Shown: positions 12,128 to 25,100 of the stretch, piece after piece
Layout of the letters: every line of letters begins with the position of its first letter
Numbering within the stretch: the first letter of the stretch is position 1
Assembly (NCBI GenBank): GCA_037783545.1
Contig: JBBELK010000060.1
Span: forward strand, 1,426,001 to 1,490,000
DNA: 64,000 nt
Source: Henricia sp. BOLD:AAB3569
Taxonomy: Eukaryota > Echinodermata > Asteroidea > Spinulosida > Echinasteridae
Reading direction: 5' to 3'
Position numbers and translations under genes: made by a program
The notes under the pieces: generated by a model
What the model was told of the DNA's origin: nothing
Databases searched by the model: none
What the model saw: the letters and a program-made list of their open reading frames with translations, nothing else

Positions 12128-12556
12128 TACATGCATGGTTGACCCTAATCTGGTTCCCAGACCAAAATATCCAGACTATTCTGAGATGATATTTAGGCTA
12201 TGTCCGGCAACCGCCTGTATACATGTTAGTCCGCCATATTAAAACAGAAGGAATTCCTTTTTTTTTCGAAGGTTCCCGAAGTTACCCGAATGCACGTCCG
12301 GACGTTATCGTTAATCGTCGGGTACGATTCGTCATTGTTTCAAAAATGTGAGTTGTCGCGTGCCGCCGCGTTTTTATTTATGACGGTGCATGCCGACAAG
12401 GTTTGAATTTGACTTTTGATGCTATAATGGCATGTGTAATATTCTAAGGTTAATATATTAAATTTCTATTGGCCAAATATGGAATAACCCATTTCAAATT
12501 TGTATACACTCGGCAGAATTGTGTGTATACGGGTACTGTAACGGTGAAGAGCTATA

Positions 12557-13080
12557 CAGTTGTGCTCAAAGTTATTCATACCCTTGAAAAATATAACATT
12601 TTTCAAATTTCCTCACTCCCAAAAACTGTTGTGATGGAACTTTCACTGTATCCCAGGAAAGTTAGTTGCCTGGGACAAGACCACATGTTTTTGGCTCAGC
12701 ATCATTTGCATAACAAGAGTAATGTCCAGATTTGCATTTTTGTGCCTGTTCAAAATTATTCATACCCTTTACAAAATATCAGCATTTAGGCAATTTTTTG
12801 TGATAATGCACCTGCTATCAACATTCCAGTGATTCCTTTTTGTTGTTCAACAGTTATACTAACATGTTTGCATAAGATTTGAATCATTAACATATCTGTT
12901 CAATTAAATTTAAATCAAAGAATGTCATAGAATAGTACTCTGCTTGTAGGCTTAAAGTGATGGGAGTTGATGCCTTCATTCTCAGTTTCTGGACTTGCGC
13001 ATGACTATTGTCAGTGGCCACAAAGAAGGGAAAGGCTACAAGGCCCTTTCGAAGCAGTTTAGAGTGCCAGTTTCCACGTT
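12557..13080 (+). mobile_element. 5' fragment of Tc1-like transposon (same family as 1369-3278)
   Basis: Starts CAGTTGTGCTCAAAGTTATT after TA at 12555-12556 and follows the 1369 copy through the inner repeat to the start of transposase (YKALSKQFRVPVS at about 13036). Homology stops near 13080. It lacks the 242-bp insertion of the other copy and so shows its empty site at about 12652. Confidence 0.8.
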
Positions 13081-16000
13081 CATTTCGTGTATTTTCCATT
13101 CAATACTGCACAGGCCGCTTTGTGTTCTTCTCAGGATGACGTCAAACCCTGTTGATCAACAAACCATGAAAGTGACCTCGAGCAGTGAACTGCTTTGCGT
13201 TTTAAATAAGCAAAAGCCTGTCCGGCGATTTTTTTGTGGAAAACAAGTTGTGGTGGTGTTGTAGACACATACACCTCCATGATAAACAGGAAAACTTAAA
13301 AAATGTGTACGGGGGGATACAGTCAGTCCGCAGCGCACACAAAAGTGCTTCCTTTTATGTGCACAGTATGCAAGCGTGACTTCAGCCAGTTGCAGTCTTG
13401 CATATTTAATGAGCTTGAACAGCCTGTCGAAAACCAAGGATTTCTCATTCATTTCTAGGGATCTGAACAATAAGAGTAGGATTTTCGGAAAGATGACAAA
13501 CATATCTGTCGTCGAGTATCACTATTTTATGTTTTTTTTGTATTTTGAGTTGAGAAATATTCAAGAAAAAACACGTCAAAAAAGACGACAAAAGACACCC
13601 AAAACATCGGCAAATATCTCCCTTTGTCACTACTTGCAGCAGTCCATGTTTACCTTTTATACAATAAATATGTAATATTCTACCCATAAATAATGAAAAT
13701 TGTACGTACTTTTGTCTAGTCCAGTCAGGAAACAGCGAAATCCAACGGCATTCCCAAAAAACACAAACCCAAAATTACCGCCGTGGCACCGCATAGTTTC
13801 CCGTAGTCCGATTGGCTAACGATGACGTCATTGCTAGTTCCAGATTAGACTGGTTTCAAGTCCACCAATGTTTTCGTGGGTTGTACCATGGAGCTAGTTA
13901 TTGAATGCATGTATAGGTCTACCTTGATTTTCTTTTCTCCTCTTCGAACAGTATAGTTAAGCCCCCATAAATCGAGTTAAATTCAAACCGGTGTAAAAAT
14001 TCTCAAAGCATAGCCAAACTTTTGTGTGTATTCAATCTTAGTTTTTATCATTTTTTCCTAAAAATCACTTAGCTAGGATCTGAAGCTTTTTTTTATGTTT
14101 ACACAATATTGAAGTAATTTCCTAATCTTCTGGTTCCTTGTTCTATGCCTCCATCTGCCCAAATACATTTTAAACAGTAATCAGTCCAGTTGGGAAAAGG
14201 ATTATATGACACAGGAAACATGACAGATTGTTAACGGTTCTTTTTAATTTATTCAATGTCACACATCTTTGGATACTACACATACAGCAACTGATAAATA
14301 AATTTGTTAAAACAACTACATGACTTATGATTGACATATGGTGGATTTCAAAACCGTTATTATTGCCAAAAATGTAACCATAATGAAAAACCACGAGCGC
14401 AATAGTCACAACAGGTTCTGTTGTTGCAGAGAGTGTATAATTACATAAATATTATAAAACGTTTTTTAAAACTTGATAACTGCCACACATGTAAACACTG
14501 TCTGATTAGAGTTGCTAAAGTATACTGGATCAACTGTAAAAGACAAATACATGTATGACGATACAAAATATATGGTTTATTGCTTGTACATGTATTTCAA
14601 GCTGCACAGATCCCCAAAATAAAATATAGGTTGTATCTCTCATCAGCTGGTTTAAAATTATATACAGGTACATGTACATCTAAACTCTAGGTGGGACTTG
14701 CACTAACATGCATAACAAAAATGAAGTACAATTTTGACATACATTGTAATTAAAATAGCACAATGGTACAAACCCTGCAAATAAAAGTCTTGCATATACA
14801 CACACTGCCACATTTCATTATAGGATAAGTACTGCAACTTAATTACCGGTAAATGTATGTTTTTTATGTTCCTTGGCAGAATGATTGACACTATGTCCGA
14901 AGACAAGTTAGTGAGTTAGAATGACTAAAATTACCAGGGATAATTGCCGGAGTCTCTGTGAAGTTGTCAGGAGATGTGTCTCAGATGAACTTTGCGTTAT
15001 CCTATGCCATTGTGCTTCTGATGCTGCATACATGTACATAATAGCAGGTCCCCATGATGACCACTGCAGTAATTTAAAATAGTTAAAACAAAATTAGTGA
15101 TGAGCACTAATAATAACATCAAGGGGAGGGGGAGGGGGTGTTGTGCCGTGCAGATTTAACCCACATTTTGAGTGGGGAAAATGTTTCCCTGAGGAAACAC
15201 TTAACAAATCGCAGTGGCTGTAACCATAACGCGTTAAGAAATGCATATAGTTACGGTATGCAACTGCGTAAATCACTGCATCGATGATATCAGGGGGCGA
15301 GTCGGTCAGGGGGCGAGTTGGAAAGGGGCCGAGTACATAAGGTGGCGACTTGACCTGATTCCAACTTAATTACCAATAGGCATAGGCCTACCTTTAGAAA
15401 AACATAAGTGGGATAAAAAAATTTAAGATTTCTTTTAAATTGTGTGAAGAAAGACTTAACAATTTGTCAGCCTGGCTCGTATGTTTTGCACTCAAGGTCT
15501 AAAGCCATGATCGACTCCCCAAATTTCCCTCAACTTTGAAGTTGAGTCGGTCAACGGACGAGTTGGTCCAACGGTCGAGTTGGTCCAATGGTCGAGTTGA
15601 CTGTCATGAATGTGTTTAGGCGCATTTACTCTGTCTGCGTGCACACGTACGTACGTACGTGTGCAGCCACAGTAACATCGCACTGCTAAAAGGGTGAAAT
15701 CTCGCGGTAAAATCGTAGCGCAAAAACCATTGAAAAAACTCTATCAGCAAGCCACATGGCACGTTAAACGAAAGCACTTGTCTTCATCTATCGGAAAAAC
15801 GCTATTGTTTTCCAAAGTTTTGTCTAGTCCAGTCAGGAATCACAAACCAATTGACCCCCTCAAAATCCACGATACGACCCATCACTTCAGATTTACACAA
15901 TTACCAACTAAACAATGACCCAAATTGTGACAAAATATACATCAATCGAAAGAGGAAGAATTATTCTACAAACTTACCCCGCCATCTTGGCCACCAACTA

Positions 16001-17750
16001 CTCGTTAAAAACGCATGCGAGCAACGAAATAAGGCCAACGAAATCTCGCGAACATCCCGGACTTTCTCGCGGCGCGTTCACGCCAATGAGCTGTGCAGAT
16101 AAAATTGGGCATTTGACCTCATTATCGGGGGCGCTGCGGACTGACTGGATACTAGCTGTTTAACAACGATCGTGTGTCCGCGTGGGCGTACGCGTCCGCG
16201 TTTAGGAAGACAACGTGTATTTATGGCGTGTACCTTTGCTGTCGGCGGTAACGCTCAATCCTGTCCTGAAATACCAAATACTGGAAAGAAAATTAATGCG
16301 TGAGGTTATGTGAAACAATTATTGACTGGTCCTTTTTTTCTCTTGGATTGGAGCAATGGTCCGTTTATTCGTGCACTTTTCCAGAAAAAACAATTAAACA
16401 AACAAACAAAATTACGGATTCCTGTCAAATAACAAAATTAGTTACATACAAGGAACAAAATTGATGTGTGTGTTATGCGAAAAGGAGAAGACATTACAAT
16501 ACAATTAAAAACAGGCGAAAAAAGAGATAATAAAAATAATGAATGAACATTCCATCATTCATAAATAGAAGTTAACCTTATCACCATGATAGCACTTCAT
16601 AAATTCCTCTTTATCTAATTTAGTTGTTTTCTTCTTCCAATTTCAAGAACTGTTTAAAGTGTTTTCTGTAAATTACACAATATCCAAGTTTAACAAATCC
16701 AAGTTTTATCATCAAATACAATCTTACAACGAGTTTTCCCAATTAATACTAGCTTACAATAACCATGGCAACACTAGACAGTCTTTCTCCTATTCGACTC
16801 TGATCTGATAGGGCATAGGTTTTTTTCCCCAACATATTTCTTGATCAAGAATTCTACAAGCATCGGTTGTAGAATTACAATTATATAAAAACAAATGCTA
16901 TATTGTTTTTAACATCATCATTACACATTGGACATATACCGCAATATCAACGATATTCATCTTACATAGTTGACCTCTCGTAAGTAGTATGTGTACCAAA
17001 CGAGATAAAACACATTGTCACGAGCGTCCAAGTCTGTATTTGTTCACCCTATCCCACAAATTGTGTTATGTTACAGATATTTTTCTGTTAAAAATGTCAA
17101 AAACTGTGTACATTAAAAAAAAAATTATGTTTGATTACAGACGATTTGCCGTTAAATTACACTTCAGGAACAAGACATTTTGAATCTCCATCGGTTAAAA
17201 TACAGCCACGTTACTGTTCACCAACAGATATGTTCCCTGGTATGCGGCAGCAACTGCGGCTGCGCGGCGTTGATAGCGAGTACCAGTGTACGTTGTCACG
17301 CGGAAAATTCACAACAGCAAAATTCAGTCCTTAACTACACCGTGATTATAGTTGTAGGCTATACATGTACGTGCAATTTAATGTCTGAAAATGACAGCTT
17401 TTTTCGGGCGTTTCGTATCGAAATATGTACTGGAAATTCTTCAGTGAAGTACTGACTTAAACGGGAAGTAGCTGTTCTACATGTCGTGAAAGGCAAGTTG
17501 GCATTTTCTTTCATTTGTTGGTGTTTGTTTGCGTGTTATTTGTCGTGCAATACTGCCTGCAGTGGGGTATACGGGAGCGTGTTACCTGCGGGAATAGTGC
17601 GGGAATACACTGGATTCAGGCGGAAATTCCCCCTGAATCAATAGTACATGTATTCCTGTATTTTTTTTAATGAGCCAGGTTACACCCCTGTATACTGTAG
17701 GTTCTGTTAAACCTCCACGACATCTCGGCGTGCAAATACAAGCTAGGAAA
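13081..17750. other. Intergenic region without recognisable genes
   Basis: AT-rich sequence with no convincing coding exon on either strand. Contains a short block repeated at about 13712 and 15821 (TTTGTCTAGTCCAGTCAGGA), the GGGGGCGAGT minisatellites at 15290-15356 and a related GTCGAGTTGGTCCAA block at 15540-15600, and a 26-bp perfect palindrome at 15640-15665. Confidence 0.5.
15290..15610. repeat. Degenerate G-rich minisatellite blocks
   Basis: 15290-15356 has units like GGGGGCGAGTYGGTCA; 15540-15600 has GTCGAGTTGGTCCAAYG units. The first unit type recurs in a longer run at 52594-52674. Confidence 0.6.
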
Positions 17751-17751
17751 T

Positions 17752-18180
17752 AGACCATGCAGTTGCGTGATAGATTTGCATATATCCCATAGTTTTGCCT
17801 TCGCGCTTGCATGCTCGCGTATAAGAGAGTCATGCACCAGACTTGGAAACGGTTGCCAATTGGCAGGCTGGAAAATGTTAGCCGGCGCGAAAGTCTGTAC
17901 GGTACCTGGAATACCTCGCACATTTTTTACTCCATGTATTTTTAAGTTGGACCATCCGAAATTACATGTTGATTGAATATGTTAAAACATGTTCTCGCCA
18001 CGAGGTTTCGTAAAAATACGAGTTAGAACGTGTTGTTTAACTTGAAATCGATGTCAACTTTGAAAGCTCGAACGTTTCGAAACTGCAATGATAACTTCAA
18101 GAAAGTGGAGTGAGGATTTCGGGTTTTGTGACTGTTTTGAAGTGCCGATTGATCCGAACGAAGGGAGACGTATACACGAC
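17752..18180 (+). repeat. Dispersed repeat R1, copy 1
   Basis: About 430 bp shared with 23285-23700 and, on the minus strand, with 25185-25702. Shared landmarks: GATAGATTTGCATA, TACCTGGAATACCTCGCACA, GACCATCCGAAATTACATGT and ACTGCAATGATAA. Contains an ATTTGCAT octamer. No coding or tRNA-like part recognised. Confidence 0.65.
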
Positions 18181-18479
18181 GGCAAACTTGACTTGAAATA
18201 AGATGATATGCAGCCACAATTTGACACAATTAATACCACCGTTGCCTGAGTGTTTACCCATTCGTTAGTACATCGTCAGAAATTGGTGAGTTTTACTGGC
18301 AAAATGCCAGGAAACAAGCACTGCTGTTACAGCGTTCCGGAAAACGCACGTGCAGCAGCGACTCTCACTCTGCCGCGATCGCGCATATTTTAGAAAACTT
18401 GAAATTTCTTTTGTAATTATACGTTTATATCAAAATATTCATTTAACAGCTTTATTATACATGACTGAATAAAGGTGTG

Positions 18480-19211
18480 AGTAGTATATGTGGGGCAAAC
18501 GACACCCCGTTTGTGTGGCGTGAGCGAGCTAGTGGCGGGAAGTCCAAAGCGTGTACATTGCGCGCACGCGCAGGGCAGCGTGTACATTGCGCGCGCGCAG
18601 GGTTAGAGTTGGGTGTGTCCGGACAAGTCTGAAATTGTCGGACAGTATGAAATGATGACATCACGTGTTTTTAATATCAAGCAGTGACTGACATTTGTAC
18701 TTCCCGCCAATTATGGACTATATCATTCGAAAATCCCGCAGGTGAGGTTTTCGTCGGTGAAGATGTTTTTTTAAGACAAAATGATTTTTTTACCCCCACC
18801 GGGATTGATGGAAAGTTAATTCTTATGAAAATAATTCGTAAATAAAGTGTAAAAGAACTATATAATTGGTATATTTTGATTGTTGGAAGTCGTTTTGTCT
18901 GTTTTATGAAACCCTTTGGAAAATGGTATTCACCTGAGTATTTCACTGTGCTCTAGGTCTTTAAAGGAGGCAGTTATCCTGGTGATTGTGAGACACTTTG
19001 CGAGATGGAGAGGGTTAGCGAGTGGGTTTTTCTGAGTCAAGATCCAACATTCTCTGAGTTAGAGAAACTAGATCGGCTTGATCTGGATTCTGGAATGGCG
19101 GCATTGGCCATTTAGTAGCCCCGATTTGACAGCTTCCCAACAGATCGAAGTTCAAGAGATCGTCGATGGATTGCTAAACAATGAGGTAGGTCATATTCAT
19201 TCCTTGTAGAT
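18480..19211 (+). repeat. Left arm of an inverted duplication (with a 470-bp insert)
   Basis: 18480-18515 and 18983-19211 match the reverse complement of 21151-21399. 18516-18982 is extra and includes a 31-bp tandem repeat (GCGTGTACATTGCGCGC units, 18549-18602). Both arms carry an ATG followed by SEWVFL and DPTFSELE and both end at a splice-donor-like AACAATGAG-GTRRGT. Confidence 0.65.
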
Positions 19212-19223
19212 TACACATCTGTA

Positions 19224-20561
19224 CACTGCAACAAATGCGGTGTTAAAATCTACACCACTGGTGTAAAATTTGATTCTTTCTTGGTATCCATTTTGGGCAA
19301 GGATTTGGGTGTTAAGTAACACCAATTTGGGAATCAATATTTTTTAACACCAAGGAGAGTGTTAGACTTTAACACTCCTATCCGGTGTCAACGTATTCTT
19401 CTTGGTGTTTATTTTGGGCAAGAATGTTGGTGTTAATTGACAACTGAATGTGGAATTAAATTAAACACCTAAAGTTGATTTATTCTTACAGAATTAAAAG
19501 CCGACACCAATTGATGTAAAATGATGGAACCTCTTGAAAATAAAACACGTGTTAAATTTAACACCCATGGTGTAAATTAACACCCGCATTTGGTGTTAAA
19601 ATATGTTAACACTGATCTGTTCGTGGTGGCACAGTAATGAAATTGGCAAAATGCCATTGGTTTCATCATGTTTTTTCGGTTTTTAAAATGTTTTATTTGT
19701 CCGAATAAAACACGCACTGGTCCGAGTCCAGTAATACCTAGCACAATCGTTACCAGTCCAGGTCAAGCAATCCTCAAGACCACAGACACGGATGCAATCG
19801 TGTTACAAAATTATCCGACGCCATTCCCAGAGACGTACTGGCCACTCAAGTGAGCAACGCTTACATCAACGGGAATCAGCGAAGGATCAACCATAATTCG
19901 GTTTTTAAAATGTTTTTTTTGTCCGAATAAAACACACACTGGTCAGAATCCAGTAATACCTAGCACAATCGTTACCAGTCCAGGTCAAGCAATCCTCAAG
20001 ACCACAGACACGGATGCAATCGTGTTACAAAATTATCCGACGCCATTCCCAGAGACGTACTGCCACTCAAGTGAGCAACGCTTACATCAACGGGAATCAG
20101 CGAAGGATCAACCATAATTCATTATTTCTTCACATCAACCTAAGGAGTGATAATGACATCATAGAAAAACATTCAAATAGTCTAGCCATAAGTACAACGT
20201 GATGACTACAGTTTGTATCTCAAACGCGGAAAAATGATCAGAAACGCCTGTAGCCAATCAAATAGCTGGATTTCCGCGCATGCTCTCTTAATAGCATTAT
20301 TTTTTGAACACCAACAAATGTTTTTTGCAGTGAACACGTGACCGACATCCCATAATTTTCTTGAGATCAACCAATGGGATTAGAATACTAAGCGTCATGC
20401 ATTGTGATCATGGGCAGTTTAACAAGTTTAACACCATGCAAATTCTACACCACTTTTTCTGCTGATAATCTATTACACCGGTGTTCGTTTAACACAAATG
20501 TAACACCCAAAGAATTAAAAAACCTTGGTGTTAGAAATTTAACACCGCGTTTTTTGCAGTG
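19224..20561. mobile_element. CACT-ended transposon with GGTGTTAAA subterminal repeats, TSD TA
   Basis: The ends are CACTGCAACAAATGCGGTGT and ACACCGCGTTTTTTGCAGTG with TA at 19222-19223 and 20562-20563. Many GGTGTTAAA or TTTAACACC motifs occur within about 400 bp of the left end and 200 bp of the right end. The middle holds two 222-bp tandem units (19677-19898, 19899-20120). No transposase seen. Same end type as 31457-31674. Confidence 0.7.
19677..20120 (+). repeat. Two 222-bp tandem units
   Basis: CGGTTTTTAAAATGTTTT begins each unit. The copies differ at only a few positions (for example TGGCCACTC against TGCCACTC), so the duplication is recent relative to the surrounding element. Confidence 0.8.
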
Positions 20562-20580
20562 TAGGTCTTGTGTAGACGTC

Positions 20581-20654
20581 ATATCTTGGTCTGAATCCTG
20601 ACTTCACGCGAGAGGCTGGACTCGTCCGTGAAGTCAGGATTCAGACCAAGATAT
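20581..20654. repeat. Perfect 28-bp hairpin, pre-miRNA sized
   Basis: 20581-20608 pairs without mismatch with 20627-20654, and the 18-base loop can add CGAG-CTCG pairs. Arms include CTTGGTCTGAATCCTGACTT. Located 18 bp outside the CACT element. Confidence 0.6.
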
Positions 20655-21150
20655 TACGGTAACCAGACTATTTGGCAGTTGGCTACAATTCACCGCGTGG
20701 TGGCGCACTTTCGCTGCATAGCATACAGGCAAATTCTTCACGGATTCACACAATTTCATAGCCTTGGACAAGTCTACTGCACACCCCGCATGGTCCTGTA
20801 TTAAAATAAAGAGCGCCCTCATTTTGTGAAAATTGAACGTGCAGTCTGGGACACGCCCACACATTATTCCCCCCTCCCTTCCTTACTATGTACTGAACAA
20901 ACTGACGCTATAACCCAACCATATTAATAAAAACATGTACTTCCTTGAACTACCAAATCAGTGGTCAAGATTCATAGACTACCCATAACCCGGGGGGTGG
21001 GGGATATTGATTCTCAGCGGAAAAATAAACTCGCCCCTGTAAGGTTATCTTCAAATCTTTAGCTCCTTAAGACTTGTTTTTAAAAATGACGCCTACACAA
21101 GACCTCGTAAATTTAGAAATAAATTTGTAATCTACAAGGAATCTATTACT

Positions 21151-21399
21151 CTCGAATATGACTTACCTCATTGTTTAGCAATCCATCGGGGATCTCTTGA
21201 ACGTCGATCTGTTGGGAAGCTGTCAATTAAATCGGGGCTACTAAATGGCCAGTGCCGCCATTCTAGATCCAGCCGATGTAGTTCCTCTAACTCAGAGAAT
21301 GTTGGATCTGGATTCAGAAAAACCCACTCGCTACCCCTCCCCATCTCCCAAAGTATCTAACAATCACACAAACGGGGTGTTGTTTGCCCCACATATACT
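21151..21399 (-). repeat. Right arm of the inverted duplication
   Basis: On the minus strand this reads MGRGSEWVFLNPDPTFSELE and continues open to a stop just before a GTAAGT site. It begins about 200 bp beyond the stop codon of receptor B. No family recognised. Confidence 0.6.
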
Positions 21400-21596
21400 A
21401 CTGCTGTGTGCTGAAAATGTCCACTCCCGGATTGACTGCTTTTTTTTCAATCAAAGGTAGAGAACATTTTTGCGTTTCTTTTGTTGCTCGGTATAATATC
21501 TTTCGATCTGTCATGAATATTCTCATCGGTTTGTATTGGCCCTCTTTTGTAAGAGCTCAGACTCGTCTAGTCATATCTTCGGTGGTACATGTATTC

Positions 21597-22100
21597 CTAA
21601 CTGCTTCCTGTGTCCAAAGCACTCGCCGTAGTCATGTACTCGGGGTTATTCACGGGCGTTTCTTGCATCACGGATCGCCATTCCTGCTTAAGAGTTTCTA
21701 GTTCTCGCAGTTTCTGTAAAGGAATCCGAAAATGATGAATGTAACTAACAATTTTGACAAAATTGGCAACCACTATCCATTACATCACCGTGTCCTCTCT
21801 CTTATGACACCAAAACCTCCAGAGTACCTTCATGTCAGAAACAGCTTTGCAGTGGATTTTGAATAGGTTAGTTGGTTATAAAGAGATCATAAATAGGATA
21901 AAAAGGCAAATAATCATGACTTTTTGGTTGAACTTGCCAATCCCAAAACAAAGTATACGTACTTCCTGCAAAGTGTTTGTCAGCCTGATCGTTCGTGAGT
22001 CAGTTTTTCCAAACGAGCGGACGGTACCACTAGAGAAGTTACCTTCCTTCATTATAGTGATGGACCAGTCCCGGCCTCGTGTTCGCCAAAGTAGAATCAC
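21597..22100 (-). CDS. Receptor B exons 16-17: cytoplasmic tail
   Basis: Exon 16 (22100-21963, 46 codons) starts VILLWRTRGRDWSI and matches exon 4 of receptor A at its start only; it is nine codons longer. Exon 17 (21713-21597) starts KLRELETLKQEWRSVMQ and ends at TAG 21599-21597. KLRELETLK is identical in both paralogs, and its heptad spacing resembles the start of the GABA-B heterodimer coiled coil, although the whole tail is only about 84 residues. The 3.7-kb intron between exon 15 and exon 16 contains a 743-bp foldback element and two copies of dispersed repeat R1. Confidence 0.83.
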
Positions 22101-25100
22101 CTTCAAGCAAGAACGCATGATGTGAAACACTGAATTCATATGCTGTTCATACGTGTATGTCAATTATAAACAAAATAATAAAATTAATATTTACGACAAC
22201 GGATCAATTTAGCCACACTATGTATTAACAGACTAGAAAAATTAGAAGCCACCGTACATATACAGGGTACCCCATTTTGAAATTCATATTATGGCAAAAG
22301 TACTGAATATTTCAGGAAAAGACAAATATCTGTGGAAAGATTAGAATACCCTCTCTTCATTGGTATTAATGTTATTATGTCATTGCCATTGATAACTGAA
22401 CAAATAAGACTGTTGTATAAGGTATATATACTAAAGTCAGCACTGTGGCAAATTTGTACACATTGCAAAAGTGGTGGCAGGTACAACGAATGAAGAAAAG
22501 AGAAAAAACCGATCCTTCTGAACCCTTCTTTTTGTGGAACATTACCTATAACAAATTTTAGGTGCAGTGTCCTCCACTTGACCACCATTCCTGTTATTTG
22601 CATAGCTAGCAATGTTGACTCATGCTTTGTAAAGTGCCAAGGCAGAGATGATTCGATTCATCAACCTTTGCGGGCAACCTGTCATCACAGTGCTGATTTC
22701 AGTACCTTTCATAACTGTCTTGTTTGTTCAGTCGTCCAGGGGAATAAACCTAATAAGCTAGTTAAAGGCCCAGTGGATCATTTGCAATGACCCAAAAAGT
22801 AATCGACGAGTTTACAGGGGAAAAGTTCTGAAAGTAAAGATTGAATTAATAGCAACTATCCAATGAAAGGTTTTCGCTCAAAATGATATAATTTTACCAG
22901 AAAATAATCCGTAAAGATGAAATTATTTAGATCGTTTGCAAACGATTTACTTATTTTTGGTTCGCATCTACGCGGTCCAAAATGCATGGGCGCTGTGTAC
23001 TTCGTGTGCGTGTTCCAACACGATGTATTTTTATGGATCGCGCGCACACGCAGTATGTGCGCCACAGAGTGCATGACGCAAGCCACATAGTACTCGATCA
23101 ACTGAGAACGAATATTTGAAACACCCCGCCAAGACCAGGAAAATGCATATGGATTTTCATGGGTTTTTTAAACGTGGTACATTTGACAAAGCTGAAATTT
23201 CTTCGGATGAATTTGTTGATGTCTTTCTTTTGATTTAGAATGGTTTTATTCGCAGAATCGCTCAAAAACAGATCATCTACAGGGCCTTTAAGCTTGATAG
23301 ATTTGCATAAATGCTAGAGTCCCGCCTTCGCGCTATAGCGCTCGCGTACGAGTGAGTCAAGCACGAGACTATACCTGGCAAATCGGGCTGCTGCGGGTGG
23401 TGCAGTCCGGGACATGTTAGCCGGCTCGAAATCTGTACGGCACCTGGAATACCTCGCACATTACTATGTGCATTTTTAAGCTGGACCATCCGAAATTACA
23501 TGTTGAATTAATATGTTAAAACATGTACTCGCCCTGAAATGTCATCAAAATTACGAGTTAGAACGGCTTGTTTGACTTGAAATGGACGTCAACTTTGAAA
23601 GCTGGATCGTTTCCAAACTGCAATGATAAATTCAAGAAAGAGGAGTAACGATTTCGGGTTATGAGACTGGTTTGAAGTTGCCGATTGAACCCGAACGAAA
23701 AATTTCAACAACTAGGCTCGTTGGAGAGCGAAGTAAGCCACCACAACGGTATGATTATTAGACTATCTGGAATGATTTTACTTTAATACCTGCACTATTT
23801 GTTTTCTTGATCCAGCTAATTAGCCACTAAAATGTGAAATTGACGAGAAATCATTATTTTAGAGTGAAGAAACGTTGATACATTTCTCAAGAAAAACTTT
23901 GATTTTTAGAACAGGTCCATAGGGTTTGTACACATGGTTAAGTTGCAGGTGGGTCATTCCGTGTCAATTCAACGAGCTTTTGGACCTGACCATCACGGTT
24001 TGAAATAAAATTTGGTGTGTTGCTTGGAATCCCTGAGAAACCCCGAGAACTGAAATTTTATGTACTTCGGTCAATTAATTTTGTAGATACGGGTCAACGA
24101 ACTTTGGACTAATTAGCATGACTTGCTATGCTTGGACAATTATATCTCTAAAAGTAATGGACCTACAGAGATAAACTTTACATCATTTTACAGCACATGT
24201 ACATACACAGTTAAATGTTATTTACATGGCATTTACATGTTATTTAATGTTTAAATTATCGTAACTCAAAAACTGTAAGAGTGCCCATCCCAAATCTTTC
24301 TGGAAATGTTCCTTGCATCTTTAGCTAACAAATAAAAAACAATTACGCATTTTTGCAAATCAAGGTCAAAGGTTATAAATTCACATAACTTTTTTGTGGT
24401 ACGAGATACAATTTTTATGTTATTTTATAAAAGGAAGGCCATTTCAAGAGCTTTAAAATGATGTAAAGTTTATCCCTGTAGGTCCATTACTTTTAGAGAT
24501 ATAATTGTCCAAACATAGCAGGTTATGCTAATTAGTCAAAAGTTCGTTGACCCGTATCTCAAAAATTATTTGACCGAATTACATAAAATTTCAGTTCTCG
24601 GGGTTTCTCAAGGAGTCCAATCAGCATACCAAATTTAATTTCAAACCGTGATGGTCAGGTCCAAAAGCTCGTTGAATTGACACGGAATGACCCAGGTATG
24701 AAAGTAATTTTTTTCCACTGTAATTTTTCCAAAAGTCTTATATGTTTTCAAGTTGTACACAAGGCGTGAAGCCGTGTCAACGACACTATACTTTGATTTT
24801 GTAGATTACCTCGTTATAACGGGAACCTTTATAATTGGAAGCTATGAAGAACAAGTGCTCTTATATTGGAAAGAATTGAGAAATAGATCATGGCTTCAGA
24901 CCTTGTGTGAAAAACATATAATGAGACAGGTTGAACAATTTCCTCCAAAAAAATTGGGTTTTTCCCATCAAATCTACACTTACCGACGCTAGATGAGTCC
25001 TTTTAAAGAAACAAAAATGAAATAGACCTTATGCACGGCGGCCATGACAGAGGGCAGTCACATTGTCACAGTGTGTCATGCACGAGTAGGCACTTTGTGG

